Positions 1 to 7,600 of a stretch of DNA of 15,739 nucleotides are shown in pieces. The DNA is taken from the NCBI GenBank assembly GCA_016209585.1, contig JACQVU010000379.1, positions 1-15,739 of the forward strand, written 5' to 3'. Source of the stretch: Planctomycetota bacterium (GTDB taxonomy: Bacteria > Planctomycetota > UBA8742 > JACQVU01). Made by a program: the position numbers and the translations under genes. A model generated the notes under the pieces. That model made no database searches. It was not told the DNA's origin and worked only from the letters and a program-made list of their open reading frames with translations. Every line of letters starts with the position of its first letter. Position 1 is the stretch's first letter.

Positions 1-151
1 CCCCAGAGACCGTGAAGTTGACGCGGCCGATCAGGTGTAACTCCAGGAAGTGGCGGTCGGTCCGCACCTTGAGTTGCACCACCAGCGAGCCGCCGGTCGA
101 GCCGGGAACGGTGAAAATGCCTTCAACCTGGTATTGGAGCGGGCCGGACAT
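1..151 (-). CDS. Partial protein of unknown function, N-terminal 50 residues
   Basis: I do not recognise the family. The reading frame begins at an ATG (149-151 on the plus strand as CAT) and runs off the left edge without a stop. The 50 visible residues alternate hydrophobic and polar positions (for example GSLVVQLKVRTD and HFLELHLIGRVNF), which suggests a beta-rich fold, perhaps a sandwich or barrel. An AAGGA (plus 162-166) lies 10 bases before the ATG and is a plausible ribosome binding site. GC at third codon positions is high inside the gene and lower upstream, which supports this start. The frame stays open upstream to a TAA at 272-274 but offers no ATG, GTG or TTG there, so a longer product would need an unusual start or a sequencing indel at the eight-G run at 243-250. 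Whether it is coding is fairly sure; its function is unknown. Confidence 0.6.
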   Translation of the reverse strand, partial: MSGPLQYQVEGIFTVPGSTGGSLVVQLKVRTDRHFLELHLIGRVNFTVSG

Positions 152-401
152 ATCGATTCGATCCTTGCTTTCGGTTCCGGGAGCGTTCGCCGAGGAAACG
201 CCGATGTTTCCTCCACCCCAGGTCGCATGGTACGGAAGGTGCGGGGGGGGATCGCAAGCGGAAAACCGAATTTATTTTGTCGCGGATTTGTGAACGGGGT
301 GGGGGGCGGCGGGTGTCCGTAGTGGTCTCCGTGCGGGCGTCGGAGAGAAGGGCGGAAAAGCGTGAATGGGGAAAGGCGCGCCGGTGGGAGCGTCGCGCGG
401 A

Positions 402-500
402 CCGCCTTACGGCGGAACTACGAGCGGCGGCGCGCCGCCTTGCGGCGGAACTACGAGCGGCGGCGCGCTGCCTCACGGCGGAACCACCAACCGCCGTTGG
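402..500 (+). repeat. Tandem 33-bp repeat with hairpin core, three units
   Basis: Three consecutive units start at 402, 435 and 468. Each opens with a small palindrome: CCGCC, a four-base loop (TTAC, TTGC or TCAC), then GGCGG. In the third unit the left arm is CTGCC. The palindrome is followed by AACTACGAGCGGCGG-like sequence in units one and two; unit three diverges after GGCGGAAC. There are no variable spacers, so this is not CRISPR. The same palindrome recurs at 550-563 and, inverted, at 15490-15503, which makes it a dispersed REP-like family rather than a local accident. Confidence 0.85.
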
Positions 501-504
501 TAGT

Positions 505-615
505 GCGCCCGTGAGGGCGGCGCGGTCGCTGACGCCACAATCTGGCGGACCGCCTCACGGCGGAACTACGAACTGGCGAGCCGCCCGTGAGGGTGGACCG
601 GTCGCTGACGCTCGC
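505..615 (+). repeat. Composite hairpin repeat, one and a half copies
   Basis: Two motifs alternate here. The first is GCCC-GTGA-GGGC (507-518), repeated as GCCC-GTGA-GGGT at 583-594 and followed both times by CGGTCGCTGACGC. Between them is CCGCC-TCAC-GGCGG (550-563) followed by AACTACGAACTGG. The GTGA and TCAC loops are reverse complements, so the two hairpins amount to the same palindrome type in opposite orientations, as in paired REP/BIME elements of other bacteria. The copies are 76 bp apart. Confidence 0.75.
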
Positions 616-631
616 GGTTCCTATTTCGCTC

Positions 632-670
632 CGCGCCCCTCGTCCCTCGTCCCGCGCCCCTCGCCCCGCG
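632..670. repeat. Degenerate C-rich short tandem repeat
   Basis: CGCGCCCCTCG occurs twice, separated by the 7-bp iteration TCCCTCG, giving a run of CCCCTCG/TCCCTCG units. It is one of three unrelated short-unit repeats in the window (with 2142-2165 and 4552-4660). It shows no coding signal and no obvious site within it. Confidence 0.6.
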
Positions 671-754
671 ACTTGTTGCTTGCGCTCGCGGATTGGGCCA
701 TGCGCCCCAAGCGACGTTTCCACGCCTTGCTATCTCGCCGCGCCGCGGAACCCG

Positions 755-760
755 TATAAT
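755..760 (+). promoter_or_regulatory. Candidate -10 box for the 845-8850 operon
   Basis: A perfect TATAAT stands out in very GC-rich DNA, and a start near 767 would leave a leader of about 78 bases before the ATG at 845. The -35 is unconvincing: TTGCTA (727-732) is 22 bases away, and the properly spaced hexamer (732-737) is ATCTCG. The call rests mainly on the -10 match and its position. Confidence 0.45.
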
Positions 761-844
761 CCCGGCTCCCGGTCCACGTGGCGCGTGGCCAGGGTCTGGG
801 GACGGGGGGCTGGAACGAGCGCGGCGCGACGGGAGGCGCGGGGC

Positions 845-3325
845 ATGGGTGAGGGGCACCACATCGGCCGGCCGGCGCGGCGGCCCGACGGCGCGGAGAA
901 GGCCACGGGGCGCGCACGGTACGTTTCGGACCTGGTCCGGCCGGGGATGCTGCACGGCAAGATCAAGTTCAGCGCCCACGCGCACGCGCGCATCCGGCGC
1001 ATCGACACCACGCGGGCGGAGCGGTTGCCGGGGGTGCACGCGGTGATCACCGGCGAGAACACGCCGGAGATTCGCATCGGTTTTCTGCGCGACAACGTGG
1101 CGCTCAAGCGGGGGGTGGTGCGGCAGTTCCGCGACGAGATCGCGGCCGTGGCGGCCACCGATCCGCGGGTGGCGGCGGAGGCCGTGGAGTTGATCGAGGT
1201 GGAGTACGAGAGCCTGCCGTCGGTCCACACGGTGGAGGAGGCGCTGGCGAAGGGCGCGCCGCTGGTGCATGAGACCGACGCGCGGGGGCGCCGCCTGGCG
1301 TCGAACGTCGTGCCGCTGGACTATCGCCATGAGTCCGGCGACCTGGAGGCGGGGCGGCGCGCGGCGCGGTGGGTGGCAGAGGGGGTCTTCTCAACGCCGC
1401 GCATCCAGCAGTGTTGCCTGGGCGCCGCCGGGTGCATCGCGGAGATGGACGCGGCCGGCGATCTGACGATGTGGGCCAAGACCCAGATTCCCTTCCTCGC
1501 CCAGCGCGACTACCGGCAGGCGCTGGAGGCGATGGGGTTGCCGGGGCGGACCGCGCGGGTCATCGTGCCCACGCTGGGCGGGGCCTTCGGCACCGGGCTG
1601 GACACCCACGCCTACGAGTACATCGCCATCCTCCTGGCCCATCGCACCGGCCGCCCGGTGCGGATCGTCTATGATCGGGAAGAGGAGTTCGCCTTTCTGT
1701 CGCCACGGCAATCGGCGCAGGTGCGCGTGGCCCAGGGGTGCGACGGGTCGGGCCGCCTGACCTTCCGCGAGGTGGAAGTGACCCAGGACAACGGGGCCTA
1801 CACGTCGTGGGGCGCCACCTACCCCACGGTGATGATGGTCCCGGCCACCTCGCTCTACCGCGTCGCCAACGTGCGCTTCTCCGCCCGGCTGGTCTACACC
1901 CACAACACCTATTGCCAAGCCATGCGCGGGTACGGCAACCCGGAGGTGACCTTCGCCATCGAGAGCAACCTGGACGACCTGGCGAGGCAGGCGGGCATCG
2001 ACCCGTTCGAGTTGCGGCGCGTCAACTGCAACCAGCCCGGGGAGGTGACCCCCATGGGCTTGCGGGTGACCACCTGCGGCCTGGCGCAGTGTCTTGACGC
2101 CGTGGCGCGCGGGCTGAACTGGAGCGCGGCGGACCGGGGGCGGGAACGGGGGAACGGGGGAACGGAGGAGCGTGGGCATGGGCGCTCGTCGCACGCTCCG
2201 CCGCTCCCACCTCCCTCACGTTCCAAAGGAGTGGGTATGGCCGCGCTGGTGCACGTGGGCGGCGGCGCGCGCATCTACCGCAGCGACGGCGGCGGCGTGG
2301 CGCTACGGCTCGACGACTTCGGCACGGTGCGCGTCTCCTGCGGCGGCGTGGAGATGGGCCAGGGGCTGCACACCGCCCTCACGCTGGCCGTGGCCGACGC
2401 CGTGGGCGTGCGGCCGGAGCAGGTGGCCATCAACCCCACCGACACCGCCACCTGCCCCTGGGACGTGGGCACGCACGCCAGCCGCGGGGCCTTCATCGCC
2501 TGCCACGCCGCCCTGCGCGCGGCGGCGCTGGTCCGCGAGCGGCTCTTCGCGCTGGCGCCCGCGCTCTTCCCGGCTGAGATCGAGAAGAGCCTCGCAGCCT
2601 ACCGCCGGGAACATCCCGGTTATCGCGCGCCCGATTTCGACGTGGCGGCGGCCGCGGCGCGGCCGGGCGCGTTCGACCTCCGAGACGGCGCTCTCTTCCT
2701 CCGCGACGCCCCCGCCGAGTCGTGGTTGCGGCTCGACCTGGCGCGCTTCCTGCGCGCGGCGCACTTCCGCGGCCGGCAGGGCGAGATGATCGCCGCCGAG
2801 GCGTTCTACGAGCCGCCCACGGACCTGCCGGACTGGAAGGAGGGGCGCGGCAACCTCTCGGCCTGTTACGCCTACGGGGCGCAGGGGGTGGAGGTAGAGG
2901 TGGACCGCGAAACGGGCGAGGTCGCCATTCTGCGCGCCGTCGCCGCGCACGACGTGGGCAAGGTCCTCGAACCCCAGGCGCTGGCCGGCCAGATTCACGG
3001 GGCGCTGGCGCAAGGCGTCGGCTACGCTCTCTATGAGGAGGTGCGCAGCCGCCAGGGGCGCATTGAGAACCCCTCGTTCCGCGACTACAAGATTCCGACG
3101 GCGCGCGAGATGGGCTTTCCGGTGGAAATGCGCTTCATCGAAACCGACGACCCGGCCGGCCCCTTCGGCGCCAAGGGGGTCGGCGAGCCGGGCCTGGTGC
3201 CCACGGCCCCGGCCATCGCCAACGCCATCCTCGACGCCGTCGGTGTTCGCATCCGCGACCTGCCCATCACCCCTGAAAAAGTCCTCGCCGCGCTCGCGGA
3301 GTTAGAGAGTTCCAAGAACCCCTGA
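845..3325 (+). CDS. Xanthine dehydrogenase-family molybdopterin-binding (large) subunit
   Basis: Predicted catalytic subunit of a molybdenum hydroxylase or dehydratase-type reductase (CoxL/XdhB/HcrA family), 826 residues. The start was chosen at the ATG preceded by GGGAGG (831-836, spacing 8); upstream codons in this frame are repeat-derived. Landmarks: an N-terminal aldehyde oxidase a/b hammerhead-like domain (about 1-130); GGAFG at 245-249; AMRGYG with the cofactor-contacting Arg361; GVEMGQG with the Q506 loop; and GAKGVGE ending in Glu781, the expected catalytic glutamate. The [2Fe-2S] and FAD subunits that normally accompany this protein are not encoded nearby, so its electron partner must be elsewhere or be a neighbour. 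Residues about 431-460 are a low-complexity Arg/Gly/Pro/Ser insertion specified by a DNA repeat. The substrate is undetermined; an aryl-CoA, aldehyde or N-heterocycle are all possible. It is first in an operon with a thiolase and IorAB. Confidence 0.88.
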   Translation: MGEGHHIGRPARRPDGAEKATGRARYVSDLVRPGMLHGKIKFSAHAHARIRRIDTTRAERLPGVHAVITGENTPEIRIGFLRDNVALKRGVVRQFRDEIAAVAATDPRVAAEAVELIEVEYESLPSVHTVEEALAKGAPLVHETDARGRRLASNVVPLDYRHESGDLEAGRRAARWVAEGVFSTPRIQQCCLGAAGCIAEMDAAGDLTMWAKTQIPFLAQRDYRQALEAMGLPGRTARVIVPTLGGAFGTGLDTHAYEYIAILLAHRTGRPVRIVYDREEEFAFLSPRQSAQVRVAQGCDGSGRLTFREVEVTQDNGAYTSWGATYPTVMMVPATSLYRVANVRFSARLVYTHNTYCQAMRGYGNPEVTFAIESNLDDLARQAGIDPFELRRVNCNQPGEVTPMGLRVTTCGLAQCLDAVARGLNWSAADRGRERGNGGTEERGHGRSSHAPPLPPPSRSKGVGMAALVHVGGGARIYRSDGGGVALRLDDFGTVRVSCGGVEMGQGLHTALTLAVADAVGVRPEQVAINPTDTATCPWDVGTHASRGAFIACHAALRAAALVRERLFALAPALFPAEIEKSLAAYRREHPGYRAPDFDVAAAAARPGAFDLRDGALFLRDAPAESWLRLDLARFLRAAHFRGRQGEMIAAEAFYEPPTDLPDWKEGRGNLSACYAYGAQGVEVEVDRETGEVAILRAVAAHDVGKVLEPQALAGQIHGALAQGVGYALYEEVRSRQGRIENPSFRDYKIPTAREMGFPVEMRFIETDDPAGPFGAKGVGEPGLVPTAPAIANAILDAVGVRIRDLPITPEKVLAALAELESSKNP
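2135..2224. repeat. In-frame repeat insertion inside the molybdoenzyme gene
   Basis: GGGAACGG is repeated three times exactly (2142-2149, 2150-2157, 2158-2165). Next comes a hairpin with arms GGAGCGTG (2167-2174) and CACGCTCC (2192-2199), and the segment ends with C-rich sequence finishing CACGTTCC. GGAACG on the left and CGTTCC on the right also pair. The segment is 90 bp, a multiple of three, and encodes about 30 low-complexity residues between two conserved stretches (NWSAAD and KGVGMAALVHVGG). It looks like an intergenic-type repeat tolerated in a surface loop. Confidence 0.7.
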
Positions 3326-3340
3326 ACCCCCCTTCCCGCC

Positions 3341-4534
3341 ATGCCGCTCAACCACGTCTTCATCCCCTACGGCGCGTATTGGAGCACCCCCTTCTGCCGG
3401 TGGCAGGGGGGGCTGAGCGCGATGCATTCCGTGGAACTCGCGGCGCGCGTGGCGAGCGACTTCCTTCGCCGGAAGGAGATCCCGCCCGCCACGTTCGACG
3501 GTCTGGCGCTCGGTTACACCATTCCCCAGCATCACATCTTCTACGGCGCGCCGTGGCTGGCTGGGATGATCGGCGCCGGCGCCATCACCGGACCCATGAT
3601 CTCTCAGGCCTGCGCCACCTCCGCGCGGCTGCTGGCCGGCGCGGCGCTGGAGGTGGAGGCCGGCCAGCGCGAGTGCGTGCTGGCGGTGGCGTGCGACCGC
3701 GCGTCCAACGGCCCGCACCTCTACTACCCGGACCCCCGTGGGCCGGGCGGCCGGGGCCAGGCCGAAGACTGGGTGTGGGACAACTTCAACCTCGACCCCT
3801 ACACCGGCGGAACGATGCTCGCCACGGCGGAAGCCGTCGCCCGCGAAGCCGGCTTCACCCGGAAGGAGCAGGACGACGTCTGCCTGCTGCGTCATGGGCA
3901 GTACCAGGAGACGCTGGCCGACGACCGTGCCTTCCAGCGCCGCTACCTGATCCCGGTGGCCGTGCCCAAGGGAAAGAAAGAGACGATCACGGTGGAAGTG
4001 GACGAGGGGCCGCGCGACACCACCGAGAAGGGGCTGGCGCAACTGCGGCCGGTGCTCGAAGGCGGCACGGTCACCGCCGGCACGCAGACCTTCCCCGCCG
4101 ACGGCAACGCGGGGGTGATCGTCTGCACCCGCGACCGGGCGCGCGCGCTGGCGCGCGATCCCGCGCCGCCCGTGCGCCTATTGGCGTACGGCGAGGCTCG
4201 CGTCGCCAAGGGGCTGATGCCGAAGGCCACGGTTCCCGCCGCGCGTGACGCGCTCCGGCGCGCGGGCGTCAACGCGAACGACCTGAACGCCATCAAGACC
4301 CACAACCCCTTCGCCGTCAACGACCTCTTTTTCTGCCGCGAGATGGGGCGTCGGCCGGAGGAGGTGAACCGCTTCGGATCCTCGCTGGTCTACGGCCACC
4401 CGCAGGGGCCGACCGGCATGCGGGGCGTCATCGAACTCATCGAGGAACTCGCCGCGCCCGGCGGCGGCAACGGACTCTTCACCGGCTGCGCCGCCGGCGA
4501 CACGGCCATGGCGGTGGTGGTGCGGGTGGGGTAG
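3341..4534 (+). CDS. Thiolase-family protein, divergent (acetyl-CoA acyltransferase-like)
   Basis: A 397-residue member of the thiolase superfamily, which catalyses CoA-dependent cleavage of 3-oxoacyl-CoA or the reverse condensation. The predicted nucleophile is Cys91 in QACATS. The GHP loop (GHPQGPTGMR) supplies His353, and Cys383 in TGCAAGD is the second, acid/base cysteine, so the active-site pair is retained. The usual NEAF loop is replaced by HNPF (His321-Phe324), nearer the HDCF of SCP2-type thiolases, which suggests a non-standard acyl substrate. Length is typical. The gene starts 15 bases after the preceding stop. The leader is CCCCCTTCCCGCC, with no Shine-Dalgarno-like sequence, so translation may depend on coupling to the upstream gene. 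Context (molybdoenzyme before, 2-oxoacid oxidoreductase after) suggests CoA-thioester catabolism. Family is certain; substrate is unknown. Confidence 0.88.
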   Translation: MPLNHVFIPYGAYWSTPFCRWQGGLSAMHSVELAARVASDFLRRKEIPPATFDGLALGYTIPQHHIFYGAPWLAGMIGAGAITGPMISQACATSARLLAGAALEVEAGQRECVLAVACDRASNGPHLYYPDPRGPGGRGQAEDWVWDNFNLDPYTGGTMLATAEAVAREAGFTRKEQDDVCLLRHGQYQETLADDRAFQRRYLIPVAVPKGKKETITVEVDEGPRDTTEKGLAQLRPVLEGGTVTAGTQTFPADGNAGVIVCTRDRARALARDPAPPVRLLAYGEARVAKGLMPKATVPAARDALRRAGVNANDLNAIKTHNPFAVNDLFFCREMGRRPEEVNRFGSSLVYGHPQGPTGMRGVIELIEELAAPGGGNGLFTGCAAGDTAMAVVVRVG

Positions 4535-4551
4535 GGCGGCGCGTGCGACGC

Positions 4552-4660
4552 ATGGGCCGTATGGGACAAATGGGACGTATGGGACAGAGAGGACACGTAC
4601 TGTGCCGGCGTCTGTTGGCTCGCTCGTCACGTTCGACCCATTGGTCCCATCGGTCCCATT
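4552..4660. repeat. Opposed 9-bp tandem arrays between thiolase and iorA
   Basis: The left array is four 9-bp units of the form ATGGGACNN (starting 4552, 4561, 4570 and 4579; the first reads ATGGGCCGT). The right array is CCCATNGGT-type units starting 4637, 4646 and 4655. The arrays are mutually complementary (TGGGAC against GTCCCA), so the transcript could fold into a long imperfect stem with a roughly 50-base loop. They occupy most of the 159-base gap. Possible roles are attenuation, mRNA stabilisation or simply a mobile simple repeat; there is no T-tract for a classical terminator. Confidence 0.75.
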
Positions 4661-4693
4661 TTCCTAGTGCCGCTTCCAGCCGGGCGCGCGCGC

Positions 4694-7600
4694 ATGAACG
4701 CCGAACTTCTTGATTCTGTCGGTGGCCACAGCCTCCTGCTGCTGGGCAACGAGGCCATCGTCCGCGGGGCGATCGAGGCCCGTCTCGGCTTCGCGGCCTC
4801 CTACCCCGGCACCCCGGCTTCCGAGGTGGGCGAGACGCTCGAACGCCTGCAAGCCGGCGGCGGCCCGCGGCTGGAGTGGTCGATCAACGAGAAGATCGCG
4901 GTCGAAAGCGCCTTCGGCGCGAGCCTGGCCGGGGTTCGCAGCCTGGCGGCGATGAAACACCTGGGGCTGGCGTACGCCGGCGACCCGCTTTCCACCATTC
5001 CCTGCATCGGCGTCGTGGGCGGGCTGGTTGTCGTCTCGGCGGCCGATCCCGGTTGCCGGAACTCGCCCAACGAACACGACCAGCGCCACTTCGCGCGCAT
5101 GGTGGGCATGCCCACGCTGGAGCCATCGTCGCCGGATGAGGCCCGGTCCATGGCGCGCTTCGCCTTCGATCTCTCCGAAAAAAGCGAACTGCCCGTGCTC
5201 CTGCGCGTCACCGCCCGCGTGGCCCATACCCGCGGCCCGGTGCGGACCGAGGCTTTCGCCCCCCCAAGGCCCCCGGCGCGCTTCGTCCGCCGACCGGAGC
5301 GATTCCTCCCCGTTCCAGTCAACGCCCGCCGCCTGCGCGTGCGCCTCGACGAGCGGATCGAGATCGCCCGCCGCCTGCTGGAAACGTGCGACTTCTGCCC
5401 CCGCTTCGGCCCGCCCGCCGGCCGGCGGGGCATCGTTAGCGCCGGAGCGCCGGCGGAGGCAGTCCGCGAACTGCTGGAAACGTTGGACGTCGCCGCCGCC
5501 ACGCCCCTCTTGCGCCTGGGCGCGCTCCACCCGTTGCCGGAGCAGGCGGTGGCCGACTTCCTGCTCCCGCTGGAAGAAGTTCTGGTCGTGGAGGAACTCT
5601 CGCCCTTCCTGGAAGAGGTGTTGCTCGCGCTCGCCAAGAGCCGGGGCCTTGCGGTGCGCGTTCTGGGCAAGCGCACGGGGCACGTTCCCGGACCTCACGA
5701 GATGGACCACGCCGCCCTCGCGCCGGCGCTGCGCCATTTCCTTCGCCTGGCGTCGGACCGGAGTCCGCTCGCGCCCGCCCCGGCCGGCGTGGAGGAGCCG
5801 TGCCCGCCCAACGCCCCCGCCGCCGTTGATGAACCGCCCGCCGCCCGCGTCGCCGCCGTCTCGGCCGCTCCCCTGACTCCGCCGGCCCGCCCGCCCACGC
5901 TCTGCCCGGGCTGCCCGCATACCGCCACCTTCCTCGGCCTCAAACTGGTCTTCGGCGACGAGTCGGTCATCGTCAACGACATCGGATGCTACACGCTTGG
6001 CATCCAAGCGCCCCATCGCGCGGGGGACGCGCTGCTCTGCATGGGCGCGAGCCTGCCCCTGGCCGCCAGCCTGGCGCGGGTGACAAACCGGCGCACCGTG
6101 GCGGTGATGGGCGATTCCACCTTCTTCCACTCGGGCCTTCCCGCCCTGGCCGACGCCGTGGAACACCAGGCCGACGTGGTGCTGGTGGTGATGGACAACC
6201 AGGCGACGGCGATGACCGGCCACCAATTGTCGCCCTCCTCGCCCCAGGATCGCGGCGGTCGCGCCCGGCCGCGCCGCTCCATCGCCGGCTGCGCGGCCGC
6301 GCTGGGCGTCGAAGGGGTGGAGCGGGTGGACCCCTTCGACTTCGCGGCGCTGACGGCGGTGCTCCACCGCGCCCGCGCCGCCGCCGGCCCCAGGGTCGTC
6401 GTGGCCGAACGCGCTTGCCCCTATTTCTTGACTCCCGCCGGTGGGCCGTTGGAGGCGAACCGCGCCGGCGCCGGCGCGGGAAGCGGCGGGCGGGCGGTCG
6501 ACGCCCAAAAGTGCGGCTCCTGCGGAATGGCTGAGGCTGGCCTCTTCTGCGGTCTTCCTCCCTCCGCCGCAGTGGACCGGCTGAGCGTGCGCCAGCGCAT
6601 CGCCGGGCGGGCGCTGTGCCAGCGGGCCTTCCCCGCCGGTCCGCCGGCGGTCGCCCCGTGCGCCGCAGCCTGCCCGGTGGGCATTTGCGTGCAGGCCTAC
6701 GTGGGCGCCGTGGCCGCCGGCCAGCCGGAGGCGGGGCTGCGGGCGGTGGTGGATCGCGCCGCCTTGCCCTCCATCTGCAGCCACGTCTGCCACCGGCCGT
6801 GCGAGGCGGAGTGCGTCCTCGCGCCGCCGCCGGTGGACGGGGACATGGCGAGCGAGGCCGGTCGGCCGGTGGCCGTCAACGAGATCAAGCGCCACCTGAC
6901 CGAGGCGGCGGGGTTGGCCATCTCCCATCCCGAATGTCCTCCACCGGCGCCGGGGGCGCCGACGGTGGCCGTGGTGGGCGCGGGGCCAGCCGGCCTCGCC
7001 GCGGCGCGTGAACTTCGTCGCTGCGGCCACGCCGTGACGCTCTACGACGCCGCCGATGCGCCCGGCGGCGCGCTGCGGCTCATACCCGAATACCGGCTGC
7101 CGCGCGCGGCCCTCGACCGCGACCTGGAGGCGCTGCTGGCGCTGGGTATCGACTACCGCCCCGGCCGGCGGCTGGGGCGCGACTTTTCGGTCGCCGATCT
7201 GCGGCGCTCCGGCCACCCGGCCATCCTGCTCGCCCTGGGCGCGGGTCGCGTCCACCGGCCGCCAATCCCAGGCTCCGAAAACCCCGAAGTGAGCGACGCC
7301 CTGGCCTTCCTCCGCGACGGGCACGGACCAGTCGCCGGCCGGGTGGTGGTGATCGGCGGCGGAGACGTGGCCGTGGACGTGGCCCGGACGGCCGTGCGGC
7401 GCGGCGCGAAGGCGGCGCTCATCGCCCTGGAGGCCCGCGACGCCCTGCCCGCCGACCCGGCCACGGTCGCCGCGGCCGAACGGGAGGGAGTCGAAGTGCT
7501 GGTTGCGCGGGGCGTCGCCGAGATCGCCTTCGCCCGCGCGGCCGGCGGGGGATTGCGGCTTCGCACCGCGGCGGTCCGGCGAATCGCCGTCGGCAGCCGG

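Larger units (their letters stand above)
152..844. other. Repeat-rich intergenic region
   Basis: This stretch of nearly 700 bases holds no gene I can support. It contains a run of eight Gs (243-250) and an AT-rich patch (about 268-290), which may include a weak promoter for the leftward gene (TTCACA-like at 289-294 and TAAATT-like at 269-274 on the minus strand, but the spacing is short). It also holds the palindromic repeat arrays (402-615), a CCCCTCGTCCC-type simple repeat (632-670) and a -10-like TATAAT (755-760). Open frames crossing it translate into Arg/Ala/Pro-rich strings built from the repeats and look non-coding. Confidence 0.75.

Noticed and set aside
402..500. CRISPR-like periodic repeats
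   Set aside because: The period is 33 bp with no variable spacers, only three degenerate units and no cas genes.
277..759. Plus-strand open frame translating to LTAELRAAARRLAAEL-like repeats
   Set aside because: The apparent heptad-like repeat is simply the 33-bp DNA palindrome read in one frame; there is no ribosome binding site and the same repeat occurs elsewhere as non-coding DNA.
587..844. N-terminal extension of the molybdoenzyme by 86 residues
   Set aside because: The extension is translated repeat and crosses the TATAAT; the ATG at 845 has a good Shine-Dalgarno and begins the family similarity.
4664..7324. An 886-codon minus-strand open frame opposite the IorA fusion
   Set aside because: It is a shadow of the strongly supported plus-strand gene and has low-complexity Arg/Gly/His composition.
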